A model generated the notes under the pieces. It did no database searches. It was given only the letters and a program-made list of their open reading frames with translations, and was not told the DNA's origin. From SCGC-AG-212-J23 sp035762345 (GTDB lineage: Bacteria > Pseudomonadota > Gammaproteobacteria > Burkholderiales > SG8-39), in assembly GCA_035762345.1 (NCBI GenBank), contig DASTPE010000107.1:10471-74470 (forward strand): DNA of 64,000 nucleotides. Reading direction: 5' to 3'. Position numbers and translations under genes: made by a program. This document shows positions 8,460 to 16,780 of the stretch, piece by piece; positions within the stretch are counted from its first letter, which is position 1; every line of letters starts with the position of its first letter.

Positions 8460-9419
8460 ATGCATGCGTACGCCTCGCTTACGCCGGAAGTCGTGCTCGA
8501 CGCGATCGCCGCGCTCGGGCTGCGCCCCGACGGGCGGCTGCTCGCCCTGTCGAGCTACGAAAACCGCGTCTACCAGGTCTGGCTCGAGGACGAGGCCCCC
8601 GTGGTGGCGAAGTTCTACCGCCCGGGGCGCTGGACCGAGGCCCAGATCAAGGAGGAGCACGCCTTCGCGAAGGAGCTTGTGGAACGCGAAATTCCGGTGA
8701 TTGCTCCGTCTGCCAAAGGAACGTTCAAAAATTTCATCTATGCCGTCTATCCGCGCCGCGGCGGCCGCACGCCCGAGCTCGGCGACTTGAAGACCCTCGA
8801 ATGGATCGGCCGCTTCCTGGGTCGCATTCACGCCGTCGGCTCCACGAAGAATTTCACCCACCGGGAAAGTTTGACCGTGCAGACCTTCGGCCATGATGCG
8901 CGCGCTTACCTGCTCGAGCACGACTTCGTTCCGGCGGACCTTCTCGACGCCTGGAAAGCCGTGACCGAACAAGCTTTGCAGAGCGTCGAGCAGTGCTACG
9001 TCCGTGCTGGAGAGATAAGCAGCATTCGCCTGCACGGCGACTGCCATCCGGGGAACATCCTGTGGACGGATGACGGGCCGCATTTCGTCGACCTCGACGA
9101 CGCGCGCATGGGGCCGGCGATGCAGGACCTGTGGATGCTCCTCTCGGGCGATCGCGCCGCCATGTCCGCTCAACTGAAGAAGGTATTGTCGGGCTACGAA
9201 CAATTCATGGAATTTGATCGGAAGGAATTGAATCTTCTCGAAGCGCTGCGCACGCTGCGCCTCATTCACTACTCGGCGTGGATCGCGCGCCGCTGGGGCG
9301 ATCCCGCCTTTCCGGCGGCGTTCCCGTGGTTCAACACCCAGCGCTACTGGCAGGACCGGATTCTGGAACTGCGCGAGCAGATCGCGCTGATGCAGGAAGA
9401 GCCGCTGAGCGCCGACTAA
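8460..9419 (+). CDS. srkA: Stress response kinase A (serine/threonine protein kinase, YihE/RdoA family)
   Basis: 319-residue kinase of the SrkA family, reported in enterobacteria to protect against envelope and oxidative stress death. Family hallmarks are LGLRPDGRLLALSSYENRVYQV (interrupted here only for length: residues 20-41) and VVAKFYRPGRW with the ATP-binding Lys. The catalytic loop is IRLHGDCHPGNILW and the metal-binding segment is HFVDLDDARMGPA. Length equals the usual 320-330. It is a monocistronic gene divergent from the MlaF-like operon. The 17 bp between start codons cannot hold both promoters, so each probably starts within the other's 5' coding region. Confidence 0.93.
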   Translation: MHAYASLTPEVVLDAIAALGLRPDGRLLALSSYENRVYQVWLEDEAPVVAKFYRPGRWTEAQIKEEHAFAKELVEREIPVIAPSAKGTFKNFIYAVYPRRGGRTPELGDLKTLEWIGRFLGRIHAVGSTKNFTHRESLTVQTFGHDARAYLLEHDFVPADLLDAWKAVTEQALQSVEQCYVRAGEISSIRLHGDCHPGNILWTDDGPHFVDLDDARMGPAMQDLWMLLSGDRAAMSAQLKKVLSGYEQFMEFDRKELNLLEALRTLRLIHYSAWIARRWGDPAFPAAFPWFNTQRYWQDRILELREQIALMQEEPLSAD

Positions 9420-9451
9420 GTCGCCTTACGGCTGACGAAGAACGCGGATGC

Positions 9452-10372
9452 CTACTCCGCCGGCAAGCCGAGCACCTGGAACGAGCGCTCGAGTCGCGGC
9501 CCCATCGGCACGCCGAGACGGTAGCCGGAAGGCAGGGTCTTCAGGAACCACTTGTTGTAGATCGTGCGGATCTCGCCCGAGCTCGCCAGGGCGCGGAAGG
9601 TCTCGTGCACGACCTCGGCGAGGGGCGCGTCGCCGCGCGCGAACACGATGCCGTAAGGCTCGAACGAAAGCAGGTCGCCGACCGCGGCGTACTCACGCCG
9701 CAGCCCTTTCTCGGCGAGGTAGCCGGCGATGAGGATGTCGTCGGCGGCGAGCGCGTCCGCGGCTCCGTCGGCGAGCCGCTCGAGCGCCTGCGCGTAGCCG
9801 TCGGCCGTTTCCAGCTTGAACCCCGTGCGCGGCGCAAGGCGCCGCATCGCCTCCTCGTTCGTCGTGCCGCGCACCGCGACCACGGTGCGGCCGGCGAGGT
9901 CGCGCGCCGAACGCACCGGGCTCCCGCGCTTCACGAGTAGCCGGGTGCCGGTGATGAAGATCACTGGCGAAAAGGCCACCCGCTTCGCGCGCTCGGCGGT
10001 ATTCGTGGTCGAGCCGCATTCGAGGTCGACGCGGCCGTCGGCCACCTGGTCGATGCGGTCGGCGGGGGTCACTCGCCGGTACTCTGTACGCAGGCGCAGG
10101 CCCCCGACCGCTTCGGAGATGTGCTCGATGATGGCCTCGCACAGGTCGATCGAGTAGCCATGCGGTTCGCCGTCGCGTCCCGTGAACGAGAACGGCACAG
10201 CCTCGGTGCGGTAGCCGATGCGCACCACGCGCGCTTCTTTGATGCGCTTGAGCACCCCGGTAAGCGCGCGCGCTTGCGGCTCATCGGGATCCTGGGCGAC
10301 GGCGCAAGGCAGCCCTAGAGCGAGCGCAACGCCGAGGCCCGCTGCCCGCCACCAACGCGCGCGCAGGTTCAC
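9452..10372 (-). CDS. Amino-acid-type ABC transporter substrate-binding protein (SBP family 3)
   Basis: 306-residue periplasmic binding protein. Start GTG 10372 was chosen because it follows the dctA stop closely and gives a signal peptide (RARWWRAAGLGVALALG, cleavage near AVAQ). The SBP_bac_3 domain begins at VVRIGYRTEAVPFSF, with GYSIDLCEAI and the LECGSTTNTAERAKRVAFS region characteristic of glutamate/aspartate receptors (GltI-like). No permease or ATPase is nearby. It is the last gene behind aspA-dcu-dctA, which fits aspartate or glutamate binding. It may work with a distant ABC system; that is inference. Confidence 0.88.
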   Translation of the reverse strand: MNLRARWWRAAGLGVALALGLPCAVAQDPDEPQARALTGVLKRIKEARVVRIGYRTEAVPFSFTGRDGEPHGYSIDLCEAIIEHISEAVGGLRLRTEYRRVTPADRIDQVADGRVDLECGSTTNTAERAKRVAFSPVIFITGTRLLVKRGSPVRSARDLAGRTVVAVRGTTNEEAMRRLAPRTGFKLETADGYAQALERLADGAADALAADDILIAGYLAEKGLRREYAAVGDLLSFEPYGIVFARGDAPLAEVVHETFRALASSGEIRTIYNKWFLKTLPSGYRLGVPMGPRLERSFQVLGLPAE

Positions 10373-10376
10373 CGGC

Positions 10377-11651
10377 TCAGGCCTTCGCGGTGATGGGTCG
10401 GAGGTCCGCCTCGTCCTTCGGCGGCGGGCCGATCGCGCCCTCCCACTTCGCGACCACCGTGGTGGCGATGCTGTTGCCGATGACATTGGTCGCGGTGCGC
10501 CCCATGTCGAGGAGTTGGTCGATCCCCATGATGAGCAGCAGCCCGGCCTCCGGCAGGCCGAAGGTCGGCAACACCGCCGCGACCACCACGAGCGAGGCGC
10601 GCGGCACGCCCGCCACGCCCTTGCTGCTCACCATCATGACGAGGAGGAGCGTGACCTGCTGCGCGAGCGACAGCTCGATGCCGTAGGCCTGCGCGATGAA
10701 CAGCGCCGCAAACGCCTGGTAGAGCATCGACCCGTCGAGGTTGAAGGAGTAGCCGAGCGGCAGCACGAACGAGGTCACGCGCTCGTTCACACCGAAGCGC
10801 CTCAGCTGCTCCATCAGCTTCGGGTATGCGGCCTCGCTGCTCGCGGTGGCGAACGCCACCAGCAGCGGCTCTTTCACGTAGCTGAGCAGCCGCAGCACCA
10901 GCGGGCCGAGGAAGACGAAGCCGACCGCGATCACCGCCGCCCAGAGCGTGACGAGCGCGAGGTAGAACGAGCCGACGAACTTGCCGTAGGTCAGCAGCAC
11001 GCCCAGCCCCTGCACCGTGATCGCCGCGGCGATCGCGCCGAACACGCCGGCCGGCGCAGCCCACATCACGTAGTCGGTGACCTTGAGCATCACCGGCACC
11101 AGCTCGTCGACGAACGCCTTCACCGTGCGTGCCGGCTCGCTTGTCATCGCGGATAGCGCGAAGCCGAAGAAGCAGGAGAACACGAGGATCTGCAGGATCT
11201 CGTTCGTCGCCATCGCCTCGAAGAAGCTGCGCGGAAAGACGTGCGTGAGGAACTCGCGCAGGTTGAGGCCGCCGGTCTTCAGGTTGGTGGCGGCGTCCTT
11301 CTCGGGCAGCGGCAGGCCGAGGTCGCGGCCGGGCGCGAAGGTGTTCGCGAACACCATGCCGAGCAGCAGCGAGCCGAGCGAGGCGGTGATGAACCACAGG
11401 ATCGCCTTGCCGCCGATGCGGCCGACCGCCTTGGCGTCGCCGACGCCGGCGATGCCCGAGACCACGGTGGCGAACACCAGCGGCGCGACGATCATCTTGA
11501 TGAGGCGCAGGAAGATGTCCGAGAGGATCGAGAAGTAGCCGGCGACCGAGGCTGCGGCGGCCGCGTCGGGAGAGAACGTGTGCCCGGCCCAGCCGGCGGC
11601 GATGCCGGCGAGCGCGGCGACGAAGATCCAGGTAGTTAGCTTCGAGCCCAT
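10377..11651 (-). CDS. dctA: Dicarboxylate/amino-acid:cation symporter (DctA/GltP family)
   Basis: 424-residue inner-membrane symporter for C4-dicarboxylates or acidic amino acids. Start ATG 11651 (MGSKLTTWIFVAAL). Family motifs: FATASSEAAYPKLMEQL (the serine-rich re-entrant hairpin), GYSFNLDGSMLY, VSSKGVAGVPRASLVV and DQLLDMGRTATNV, the last carrying the substrate-binding Asp/Arg/Asn set. The upstream Dcu transporter ends 2 bp before this start. It belongs to an aspartate/fumarate operon with aspA. DctA and GltP are hard to separate by eye; the symbol is given for the family level. Confidence 0.88.
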   Translation of the reverse strand: MGSKLTTWIFVAALAGIAAGWAGHTFSPDAAAAASVAGYFSILSDIFLRLIKMIVAPLVFATVVSGIAGVGDAKAVGRIGGKAILWFITASLGSLLLGMVFANTFAPGRDLGLPLPEKDAATNLKTGGLNLREFLTHVFPRSFFEAMATNEILQILVFSCFFGFALSAMTSEPARTVKAFVDELVPVMLKVTDYVMWAAPAGVFGAIAAAITVQGLGVLLTYGKFVGSFYLALVTLWAAVIAVGFVFLGPLVLRLLSYVKEPLLVAFATASSEAAYPKLMEQLRRFGVNERVTSFVLPLGYSFNLDGSMLYQAFAALFIAQAYGIELSLAQQVTLLLVMMVSSKGVAGVPRASLVVVAAVLPTFGLPEAGLLLIMGIDQLLDMGRTATNVIGNSIATTVVAKWEGAIGPPPKDEADLRPITAKA

Positions 11652-11653
11652 GG

Positions 11654-12979
11654 TCAGTAGATCGTCCTCGCGAGAAGCAGTCCCGTCGCGACCGCGCCGC
11701 ACGTGGCGACCAGCCCCGGGATCATGAAGGAATGGTTGAGCACATACCGGCCAATGCGCGTCGTGCCGGACAGATCGAAGTTGATTGCGGCGATGAGCGA
11801 GCCGTAGGTCGGAATGAAGAAGTAGCCGTTCACCGATGGAAACGAGGCGATCAGGAACTGCGGCGGGATGCCAAGAGCCACGCCGAGCGGCATGAGCGCG
11901 CGCGTGGTCGCCGCTTGGCTATAGAGCAGCACCGAGGCGAAGAAAAGACCGATGGCGAAGGTCCACGGCGCCGCCTGGGTCATGTTGCCGATCGCCGGAA
12001 CGATGACGTTCTGGTTGGCGGCGATGAAGCTGTCGCCCAGCCACGCCAGGCCGAAGATGCCGATCACCGCCACCACGCCGGCGCGCAGCGTCGGCGTCTT
12101 CGGCACATCATCCACCTTCACGCCGGTGAGAAGCAGCATCACCGCCGCGACCGACAGCATGACAATCTCGATGACCAGCGGCATGGCGAGCGGGCTCTTC
12201 GCGCCGGGCAGCCGGCGCAGCTCGGGGAAGAAACCGAAGACGACGACGAGCGCCACGCCGGCGAGGAAGATCCATGCGGAAATTTTCGCCGCCGGCGCGA
12301 GCGGCGGACGCTGCCCGGCGGGCTTCGGTGCCGGGATGGCGCCGGCTTTCAAGCGCGCCTGGTACTCGGGATCGTCCTCCAGGTCCTTGCCGACGAACAT
12401 CGAGACGATCGCCGCGGCGAGCACGCCGGTGAGCGTCGCTGGCACGCAGATCATCAGGATCTGCGGCAGGCCCCACTGCGCAAGCCCCTTCTCGGAGAAC
12501 AGGCCGATCATGGCGGCGGTCGCCGCCGCCACCGGGCTCGCCGTAATCGCCTGCTGCGAGGCGATGGTCGCCACCGCCATCGGCCGCTCCGGCCGGATGC
12601 CGCTCTGGTGCGCGGTCTCGTAGATCACCGGCAGCAGCGGGTAGACGATGTGCCCGGTGCCGGCGACGAAGGTGAAGCTCCAGGTGGTGAGCGGCGCGAC
12701 GATCGTCACGTACTTGGGGTTGGCGCGGATGATGCGTTCGGCCACGCGCACCAGGAAGTCGATGCCGCCGGCCGCGTCCATCACCGAGGCGGCCATGATC
12801 ACCGCGAGGATGATGAGCATGACATCAATTGGCGGCGAGGTCGGGTTGACGCCGAACGCGACCACCAGCACGGCCAGCCCGACCGCGCCCCACAGGCCGA
12901 GGCCGATGCCGCTATAGCGCGCGCCCATCCAGATGGCCGCGAGCACCACGGCGAACTGGAAGGCGATCGCCAGGGTCAT
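11654..12979 (-). CDS. dcuA: Anaerobic C4-dicarboxylate transporter (DcuA/DcuB family)
   Basis: 441-residue multi-spanning antiporter for aspartate, fumarate, malate or succinate. Conserved family features include VNPTSPPIDVMLIILAVI near residue 45, FTFVAGTGHIVYPLLPVIY, SQQAITASPVAAATAA and the C-terminal PTYGSLIAAINFD. DcuA in enterobacteria takes up aspartate and pairs with aspA; here the start overlaps the aspA stop as ATGA, so the same pairing holds. DcuB is the alternative. Having a Dcu and a DctA carrier in one operon suggests use across oxic and anoxic conditions, which is inference. Confidence 0.9.
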   Translation of the reverse strand: MTLAIAFQFAVVLAAIWMGARYSGIGLGLWGAVGLAVLVVAFGVNPTSPPIDVMLIILAVIMAASVMDAAGGIDFLVRVAERIIRANPKYVTIVAPLTTWSFTFVAGTGHIVYPLLPVIYETAHQSGIRPERPMAVATIASQQAITASPVAAATAAMIGLFSEKGLAQWGLPQILMICVPATLTGVLAAAIVSMFVGKDLEDDPEYQARLKAGAIPAPKPAGQRPPLAPAAKISAWIFLAGVALVVVFGFFPELRRLPGAKSPLAMPLVIEIVMLSVAAVMLLLTGVKVDDVPKTPTLRAGVVAVIGIFGLAWLGDSFIAANQNVIVPAIGNMTQAAPWTFAIGLFFASVLLYSQAATTRALMPLGVALGIPPQFLIASFPSVNGYFFIPTYGSLIAAINFDLSGTTRIGRYVLNHSFMIPGLVATCGAVATGLLLARTIY

Positions 12980-14379
12980 TGCTCGAACGTCGGGTTGATC
13001 AGGTTCTCGAACGAGAAAACTTCATCCCATTTCTGCTGGGTGAGGAGCTTGCGCTCCTTCACCACAATGTCGTGCAGCGACTTGCCGGTGACATAGCCCT
13101 CGTGCGCGATCTCGGCGCACAGCTTGTAGCCGAGCGAGGGCTTGAGCACGGTGACGATGCCGAGCGAGTTGAGCACCATGTCGCGCGTGCGCTCGGCGTT
13201 GGCGGTGATGCCCTCCACGCAGTTGGCGCGCAGGCTCTCGACCGCGCGCTGCATGGTAGTGATGGAAGAGAACAGCGCGAAGGTGATCACCGGCTCCATC
13301 ACGTTGAGCTGCAGCTGGCCGGCGGAGGCGGCGAGCGTCACCGTGAGGTCGAACCCGATCACCAGGAACCCAGTCTGGTTCACGACTTCCGGAATCACCG
13401 GGTTCACCTTGCCTGGCATGATCGAAGAGCCGGGCTGCTTCTCGGGCAGGTTGATCTCGTTCAGGCCGCAACGCGGCCCGGAGGCGAGCAGGCGGATGTC
13501 GTTGCAGATCTTGGTGAGCTTGGCGGAGGTGCGCTTCAGCACCCCGGACAGCAGCACGTAGGCGCCGGTGTCCGAGGTCGCCTCAACCAGGTCACTCGCC
13601 AGGATGAACTTGCGGCCGGTGATCTCGGAGAGCTGGCGTGTGGCGAGCTCGGGATAGCCGGGCGCGGCGGTGACCGAGGTGCCGATCGCGGTGGCGCCGA
13701 GGTTGATCTCGTGCAGCAGCTTCTGCACCTCTTCGATGCGCTGCACCTCCTCGCCGATGGTCGTGCCCCAGCCGTGGAACTCGGCGCCGAGCGACATCGG
13801 CACCGCGTCCTGCAGGTGGGTGCGGCCCATCTTCAGGACCTTGTCGAACTCGCACGCCTTGGCGAAGAACGCCTGCTGCAGCCGGCGCAGCGCCTCCATG
13901 TAACTCTCGAGCCGCAGGATGAGCCCGAGACGGAACGCGGTCGGGTAGACGTCGTTCGTCGACTGCCCGAAGTTGACGTGGTCGTTGGGGCTCACGTACT
14001 GATATTCGCCTTTCTTGTGCCCGAGCGACTCGAGCGCGAGGTTGGCGATCACCTCGTTCGCGTTCATATTGGTCGAGGTACCGGCGCCGCCCTGGATGAA
14101 ATCGGTGATGAACTGGTCGAGCATCTCGCCGGCGATCAGGCGGTCGCAAGCCTTGATAATCGCTTCGGCGATCCTGCGGTCGAAGGCGCCGAGGTCGCGG
14201 TTCGCCATCGCCGCGGCCTTCTTCACGTAGCCGAAGGCCCTGACGAAGTTCGGCTCCGCCGACATCGGCATGCCGGTGATGTGGAAGTTCTCCTTGCCGC
14301 GCAGCGTCTGCACGCCGTAATACGCGTCGGCCGGGACCTGCTTCTCTCCCAGGAAGTCCTTCTCGGTGCGGAATGCCAT
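12976..14379 (-). CDS. aspA: Aspartate ammonia-lyase (aspartase)
   Basis: Converts L-aspartate to fumarate and ammonia in the cytoplasm. 467 residues from ATG 14379 (MAFRTEKDFLG), equal to the family norm; a longer frame upstream has no support. Fumarase/aspartase superfamily motifs: TSTNMNANEVIAN, FGQSTNDVYPT, GRTHLQDAVPMSLG and the signature loop GSSIMPGKVNPV carrying the catalytic Ser. The C-terminus (KSLHDIVVKERKLLTQQKW) matches aspartases better than fumarases. It is the first gene of aspA-dcu-dctA-binding protein, all on the minus strand with overlaps or very short gaps. Confidence 0.94.
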   Translation of the reverse strand: MAFRTEKDFLGEKQVPADAYYGVQTLRGKENFHITGMPMSAEPNFVRAFGYVKKAAAMANRDLGAFDRRIAEAIIKACDRLIAGEMLDQFITDFIQGGAGTSTNMNANEVIANLALESLGHKKGEYQYVSPNDHVNFGQSTNDVYPTAFRLGLILRLESYMEALRRLQQAFFAKACEFDKVLKMGRTHLQDAVPMSLGAEFHGWGTTIGEEVQRIEEVQKLLHEINLGATAIGTSVTAAPGYPELATRQLSEITGRKFILASDLVEATSDTGAYVLLSGVLKRTSAKLTKICNDIRLLASGPRCGLNEINLPEKQPGSSIMPGKVNPVIPEVVNQTGFLVIGFDLTVTLAASAGQLQLNVMEPVITFALFSSITTMQRAVESLRANCVEGITANAERTRDMVLNSLGIVTVLKPSLGYKLCAEIAHEGYVTGKSLHDIVVKERKLLTQQKWDEVFSFENLINPTFEQ

Positions 14380-14489
14380 GGCTCTCCCTTCCTCCACTTG
14401 CTGATGTTCTAGGGTGTGCTCTGCATGAGTATAGCCAGCGCTTGCGCCGCGGAGCGCACGCGGGGCGCGTTTCTTGCTCTCTCGGCAGG

Positions 14490-14868
14490 ATGCTCCACTG
14501 GCTGTCCGCACTGTTGTGCGCTGTCTTGCTTTGTGCGCCCGTGCAAGCACGTGGCATCGAGCGTTTCCGGCAGCGTTCATAAGGGCGAGATCTACGCGGT
14601 GATCGAGCAGCCGTTCGGCGTCGTCGGAAAAGCACTCGCGCGTCTCGAGCACTGGTGTGACATCCTCGTGCTGCAGGTCAACGTCAAGCGCTGCGGCGCC
14701 TCAGTTAGTTCGCGATCGAGGCCGACCGACTCGCTCGCGGCGCCGGCCGACGAGCGCCTCGACGGGCGCCTGCGCAACTGGTACGCCGCGATCTCTCGCT
14801 ACCCGCAGCTGCATGAGCAGGTGGGCGCCGACGAGTACGTCGCGATGAAGCGCAAGGAAGCGAGCTAG
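14490..14868 (+). pseudogene. Decayed gene for a small exported protein
   Basis: A good signal peptide starts at ATG 14490 behind GGCAGGA (MLHWLSALLCAVLLCAPVQA) but the frame stops at 14580-14582. Directly after the stop, in another frame, coding-like sequence continues: KGEIYAVIEQPFGVVGKAL, HWCDILVLQVNVKRCG, then after a low-quality stretch DGRLRNWYAAISRYPQLHE and DEYVAMKRKE. The pieces look like the start, middle and end of one protein, with a one-base indel near 14560-14580 and an internal loss after about 14695. I do not recognise the family firmly. It lies convergent to the PF04392-type binding protein. Confidence 0.6.
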
Positions 14869-14872
14869 GAAT

Positions 14873-15847
14873 CTACTGGCCGATGATGCGGGTCGCTCGG
14901 AGCAGCAGCGACGGTGGCATCGTGACGCCCAGTTGCTTCGCCGTGTCGAGATTGATGACCAGATCGAACTTCGTGGGTTGCTCGACGGTGAGATCGGCAG
15001 GCTTTGCGCCGGCCAGTATCTTGGCTACGTACGCCGCCGCGTCGCGGTGCAGCTCGAGCACGCTGGGCCCGTACGCGATTAAGCCGCCCGCCTCTGCATA
15101 AGTTGCCTGCCAGCCGACCGAGGGGAGGCCAGCCGCCGCCGCCGAACGGGCAATTCGGCTGGCCTGCGAGGTCAGCATCGGATCCGCCAGAACGTTTAGT
15201 GCGCCCAGACGCGCCTTGGTCATCGCAGCAAGAGCTCGGTCAACGCCCTCCGGCGAATCTGCTTCGAACATCACCAGGTCCAGATTCAGAGAACCGGCCG
15301 CCGCCTCGGTTTCCCGCAGGAGCTGCGCCTGGAACACCCGGTTGGCGGGATTCCACAGCACGCCGACGCGGCGCGCGTTCGGAGCGACTTCCTTCAGAAG
15401 CTCGAGCGATTTGCCGGCCGTTACTCCCGTCAGGGCAGAATTGCCCGTGACGTTGCCTCCCGGGCGCGCGAGCGTGGCGACGAGCTTCGATCCGATAGGG
15501 TCCGAAACGCCCACCATGACGATGGGTATCGTGGATGTCGCATCTCTCGCGGCGATGGATGCCTGCGTCACGACTGCGACCAGGACGTCGACCCGCAGCC
15601 CTACTAGCTGGGCGGCAAGAGCCGGCAGCTGGTCGAACTTTCCCTCCGCGAACCGGTATTCGATCGCGATGTTTTTCCCCTCGACGTAGCCATGCTCCCG
15701 CAGCCCCTGACGGAAGCCTTCGACTAACCCGGCGGCCTGGTCAGGCGTCATTGGGGTGAGAAATCCGATGCGCTTTCCGGTCGACGCCGGCTGTGCAGCT
15801 CCGATGCACGGCGCGACAAGCAGCGCAAGGACAAGGCGCCGCCTCAC
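14873..15847 (-). CDS. ABC transporter substrate-binding protein (PF04392 / ABC_sub_bind type)
   Basis: 324-residue exported receptor. Start GTG 15847 overlaps the stop of the DUF4241 gene as GTGA and gives a clean signal peptide (RRRLVLALLVAPCIGAAQ). The mature part opens RIGFLTPMTPDQAAGLVEGF and has the family's FRQGLREHGYVEGKNIAIEYRFAEG (residues 45-69), DVLVAVVTQASIAARDAT, and LARPGGNVTGNSALTG. Such receptors are abundant in beta- and alphaproteobacteria, often without adjacent permeases, and their ligands are mostly unknown. No transporter partners lie nearby. Confidence 0.9.
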   Translation of the reverse strand: MRRRLVLALLVAPCIGAAQPASTGKRIGFLTPMTPDQAAGLVEGFRQGLREHGYVEGKNIAIEYRFAEGKFDQLPALAAQLVGLRVDVLVAVVTQASIAARDATSTIPIVMVGVSDPIGSKLVATLARPGGNVTGNSALTGVTAGKSLELLKEVAPNARRVGVLWNPANRVFQAQLLRETEAAAGSLNLDLVMFEADSPEGVDRALAAMTKARLGALNVLADPMLTSQASRIARSAAAAGLPSVGWQATYAEAGGLIAYGPSVLELHRDAAAYVAKILAGAKPADLTVEQPTKFDLVINLDTAKQLGVTMPPSLLLRATRIIGQ

Positions 15848-16539
15848 GACTGCTTCCAGAACCGCCACCACGGGACTTTCGAACGCGGTGCAGCTTCTTC
15901 ACCGTACAGCACCGCGAAATCGGTGACGAGCGCGCTCACTCGTCCGTCGGCGTCGAAGCCGAAGAAGGAGGCATACGAGCCATCGCCCCACCCCGAAGAG
16001 AAGCAGATGATGTTCTCTTCGGCACCCTTGGAAGGACGCCAATCGAGCCACGACCATGTCGGCCGATAGGTCTTCTGCATTTCCTCATCGACCGCGTCGT
16101 AGTAGCTGCTATCCGCGTCCATGAGTTGCGAGAGCAGCCGGCCCGCGACCGGGTCCATGAAGCATCCGGTGCCCGAATCGACGCCGTATCCGAAGTAGTG
16201 GTCCGGCCCTAAGCTCGCCGCGTCCTGGCCGGCTGCAAGCGCCATCTTCCAGCCAGTGGCCGTCGAATCCGTAAACCGAGCCCGCGCGAAGGCGACTCGC
16301 TCGTCACCGCTGTCGAAGCGCGCTACCGCCACGCAGACCGGATGCCGGCCGTTCGGAACGGCCTGCAGGTACGGCGTCGTATTCGGAAGCACGAAAGGGT
16401 CCGCCGCGGCTATGGCGCCGGAGGTGATGAACAATCGGCCAAGCTCGTGCACCTGGAAGGTGACGCGCTTTCCGGCCTCCAGCAGCTCGCCAGAAGAAAA
16501 CGCGACGTCGACCTGCTGCAGATTCAGCTCGTGCGGCAC
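15844..16539 (-). CDS. DUF4241 domain protein
   Basis: 231-residue protein from GTG 16539; this start overlaps the preceding DUF1272 gene by 16 bases and fits the beginning of recognisable sequence (VPHELNLQQVDV). The hallmark is FGYGVDSGTGCFMDPVAG in the middle, and a C-terminal half with ENIICFSSGWGDGSYASF and GFDADGRVSALVTDF. These match DUF4241 proteins, which are cytoplasmic, of unknown function, and sometimes found in toxin/immunity settings. There is no toxin-like neighbour here. Function unknown. Confidence 0.8.
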   Translation of the reverse strand: MPHELNLQQVDVAFSSGELLEAGKRVTFQVHELGRLFITSGAIAAADPFVLPNTTPYLQAVPNGRHPVCVAVARFDSGDERVAFARARFTDSTATGWKMALAAGQDAASLGPDHYFGYGVDSGTGCFMDPVAGRLLSQLMDADSSYYDAVDEEMQKTYRPTWSWLDWRPSKGAEENIICFSSGWGDGSYASFFGFDADGRVSALVTDFAVLYGEEAAPRSKVPWWRFWKQS

Positions 16540-16769
16540 CCTTGCGGCTTGTAGATACGCTCCGTCGACGCCGGGTACTTGGCGAGCTTCGCCGCCGGCC
16601 GGCGCGGGCGCTGCACGAGCTCGCCGCCGCAATTCGGGCACTTGCCGCCGAGCACGCCGTCCCTGCACGCGCGGCAGAACGTGCACTCGAAGGAGCAGAT
16701 GAACGCGTCGGCGGACGCGGGCGGCAGATCACGGTTACAGCATTCACAGTTCGGTCGAAGTTGAAGCAT
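16524..16769 (-). CDS. DUF1272 small zinc-ribbon protein
   Basis: 81-residue protein from ATG 16769 (MLQLRPNCECCNRDLPP). It contains eight regularly spaced cysteines (CECC, CSFECTFCRAC, CPNCGGEL) arranged as two probable zinc-binding pairs, followed by a basic tail (RPRRPAAKLAKYP). This is the DUF1272 pattern. The role is unknown; zinc ribbons of this size may bind RNA or partner proteins. It overlaps the start of the DUF4241 gene and follows the isochorismatase-fold gene by 11 bp. Confidence 0.85.
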   Translation of the reverse strand: MLQLRPNCECCNRDLPPASADAFICSFECTFCRACRDGVLGGKCPNCGGELVQRPRRPAAKLAKYPASTERIYKPQGCRTS

Positions 16770-16780
16770 GCCTAATCGTA

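Noticed and set aside
6553..8700. 715-codon open frame on the plus strand across ubiB, the unknown gene and the MlaF-like gene
   Set aside because: Entirely antisense to three recognisable proteins and has no family features.
11732..14412. Two long plus-strand frames opposite dcuA and aspA
   Set aside because: Antisense to transporter and aspartase genes with intact signatures; composition is that of a shadow frame.
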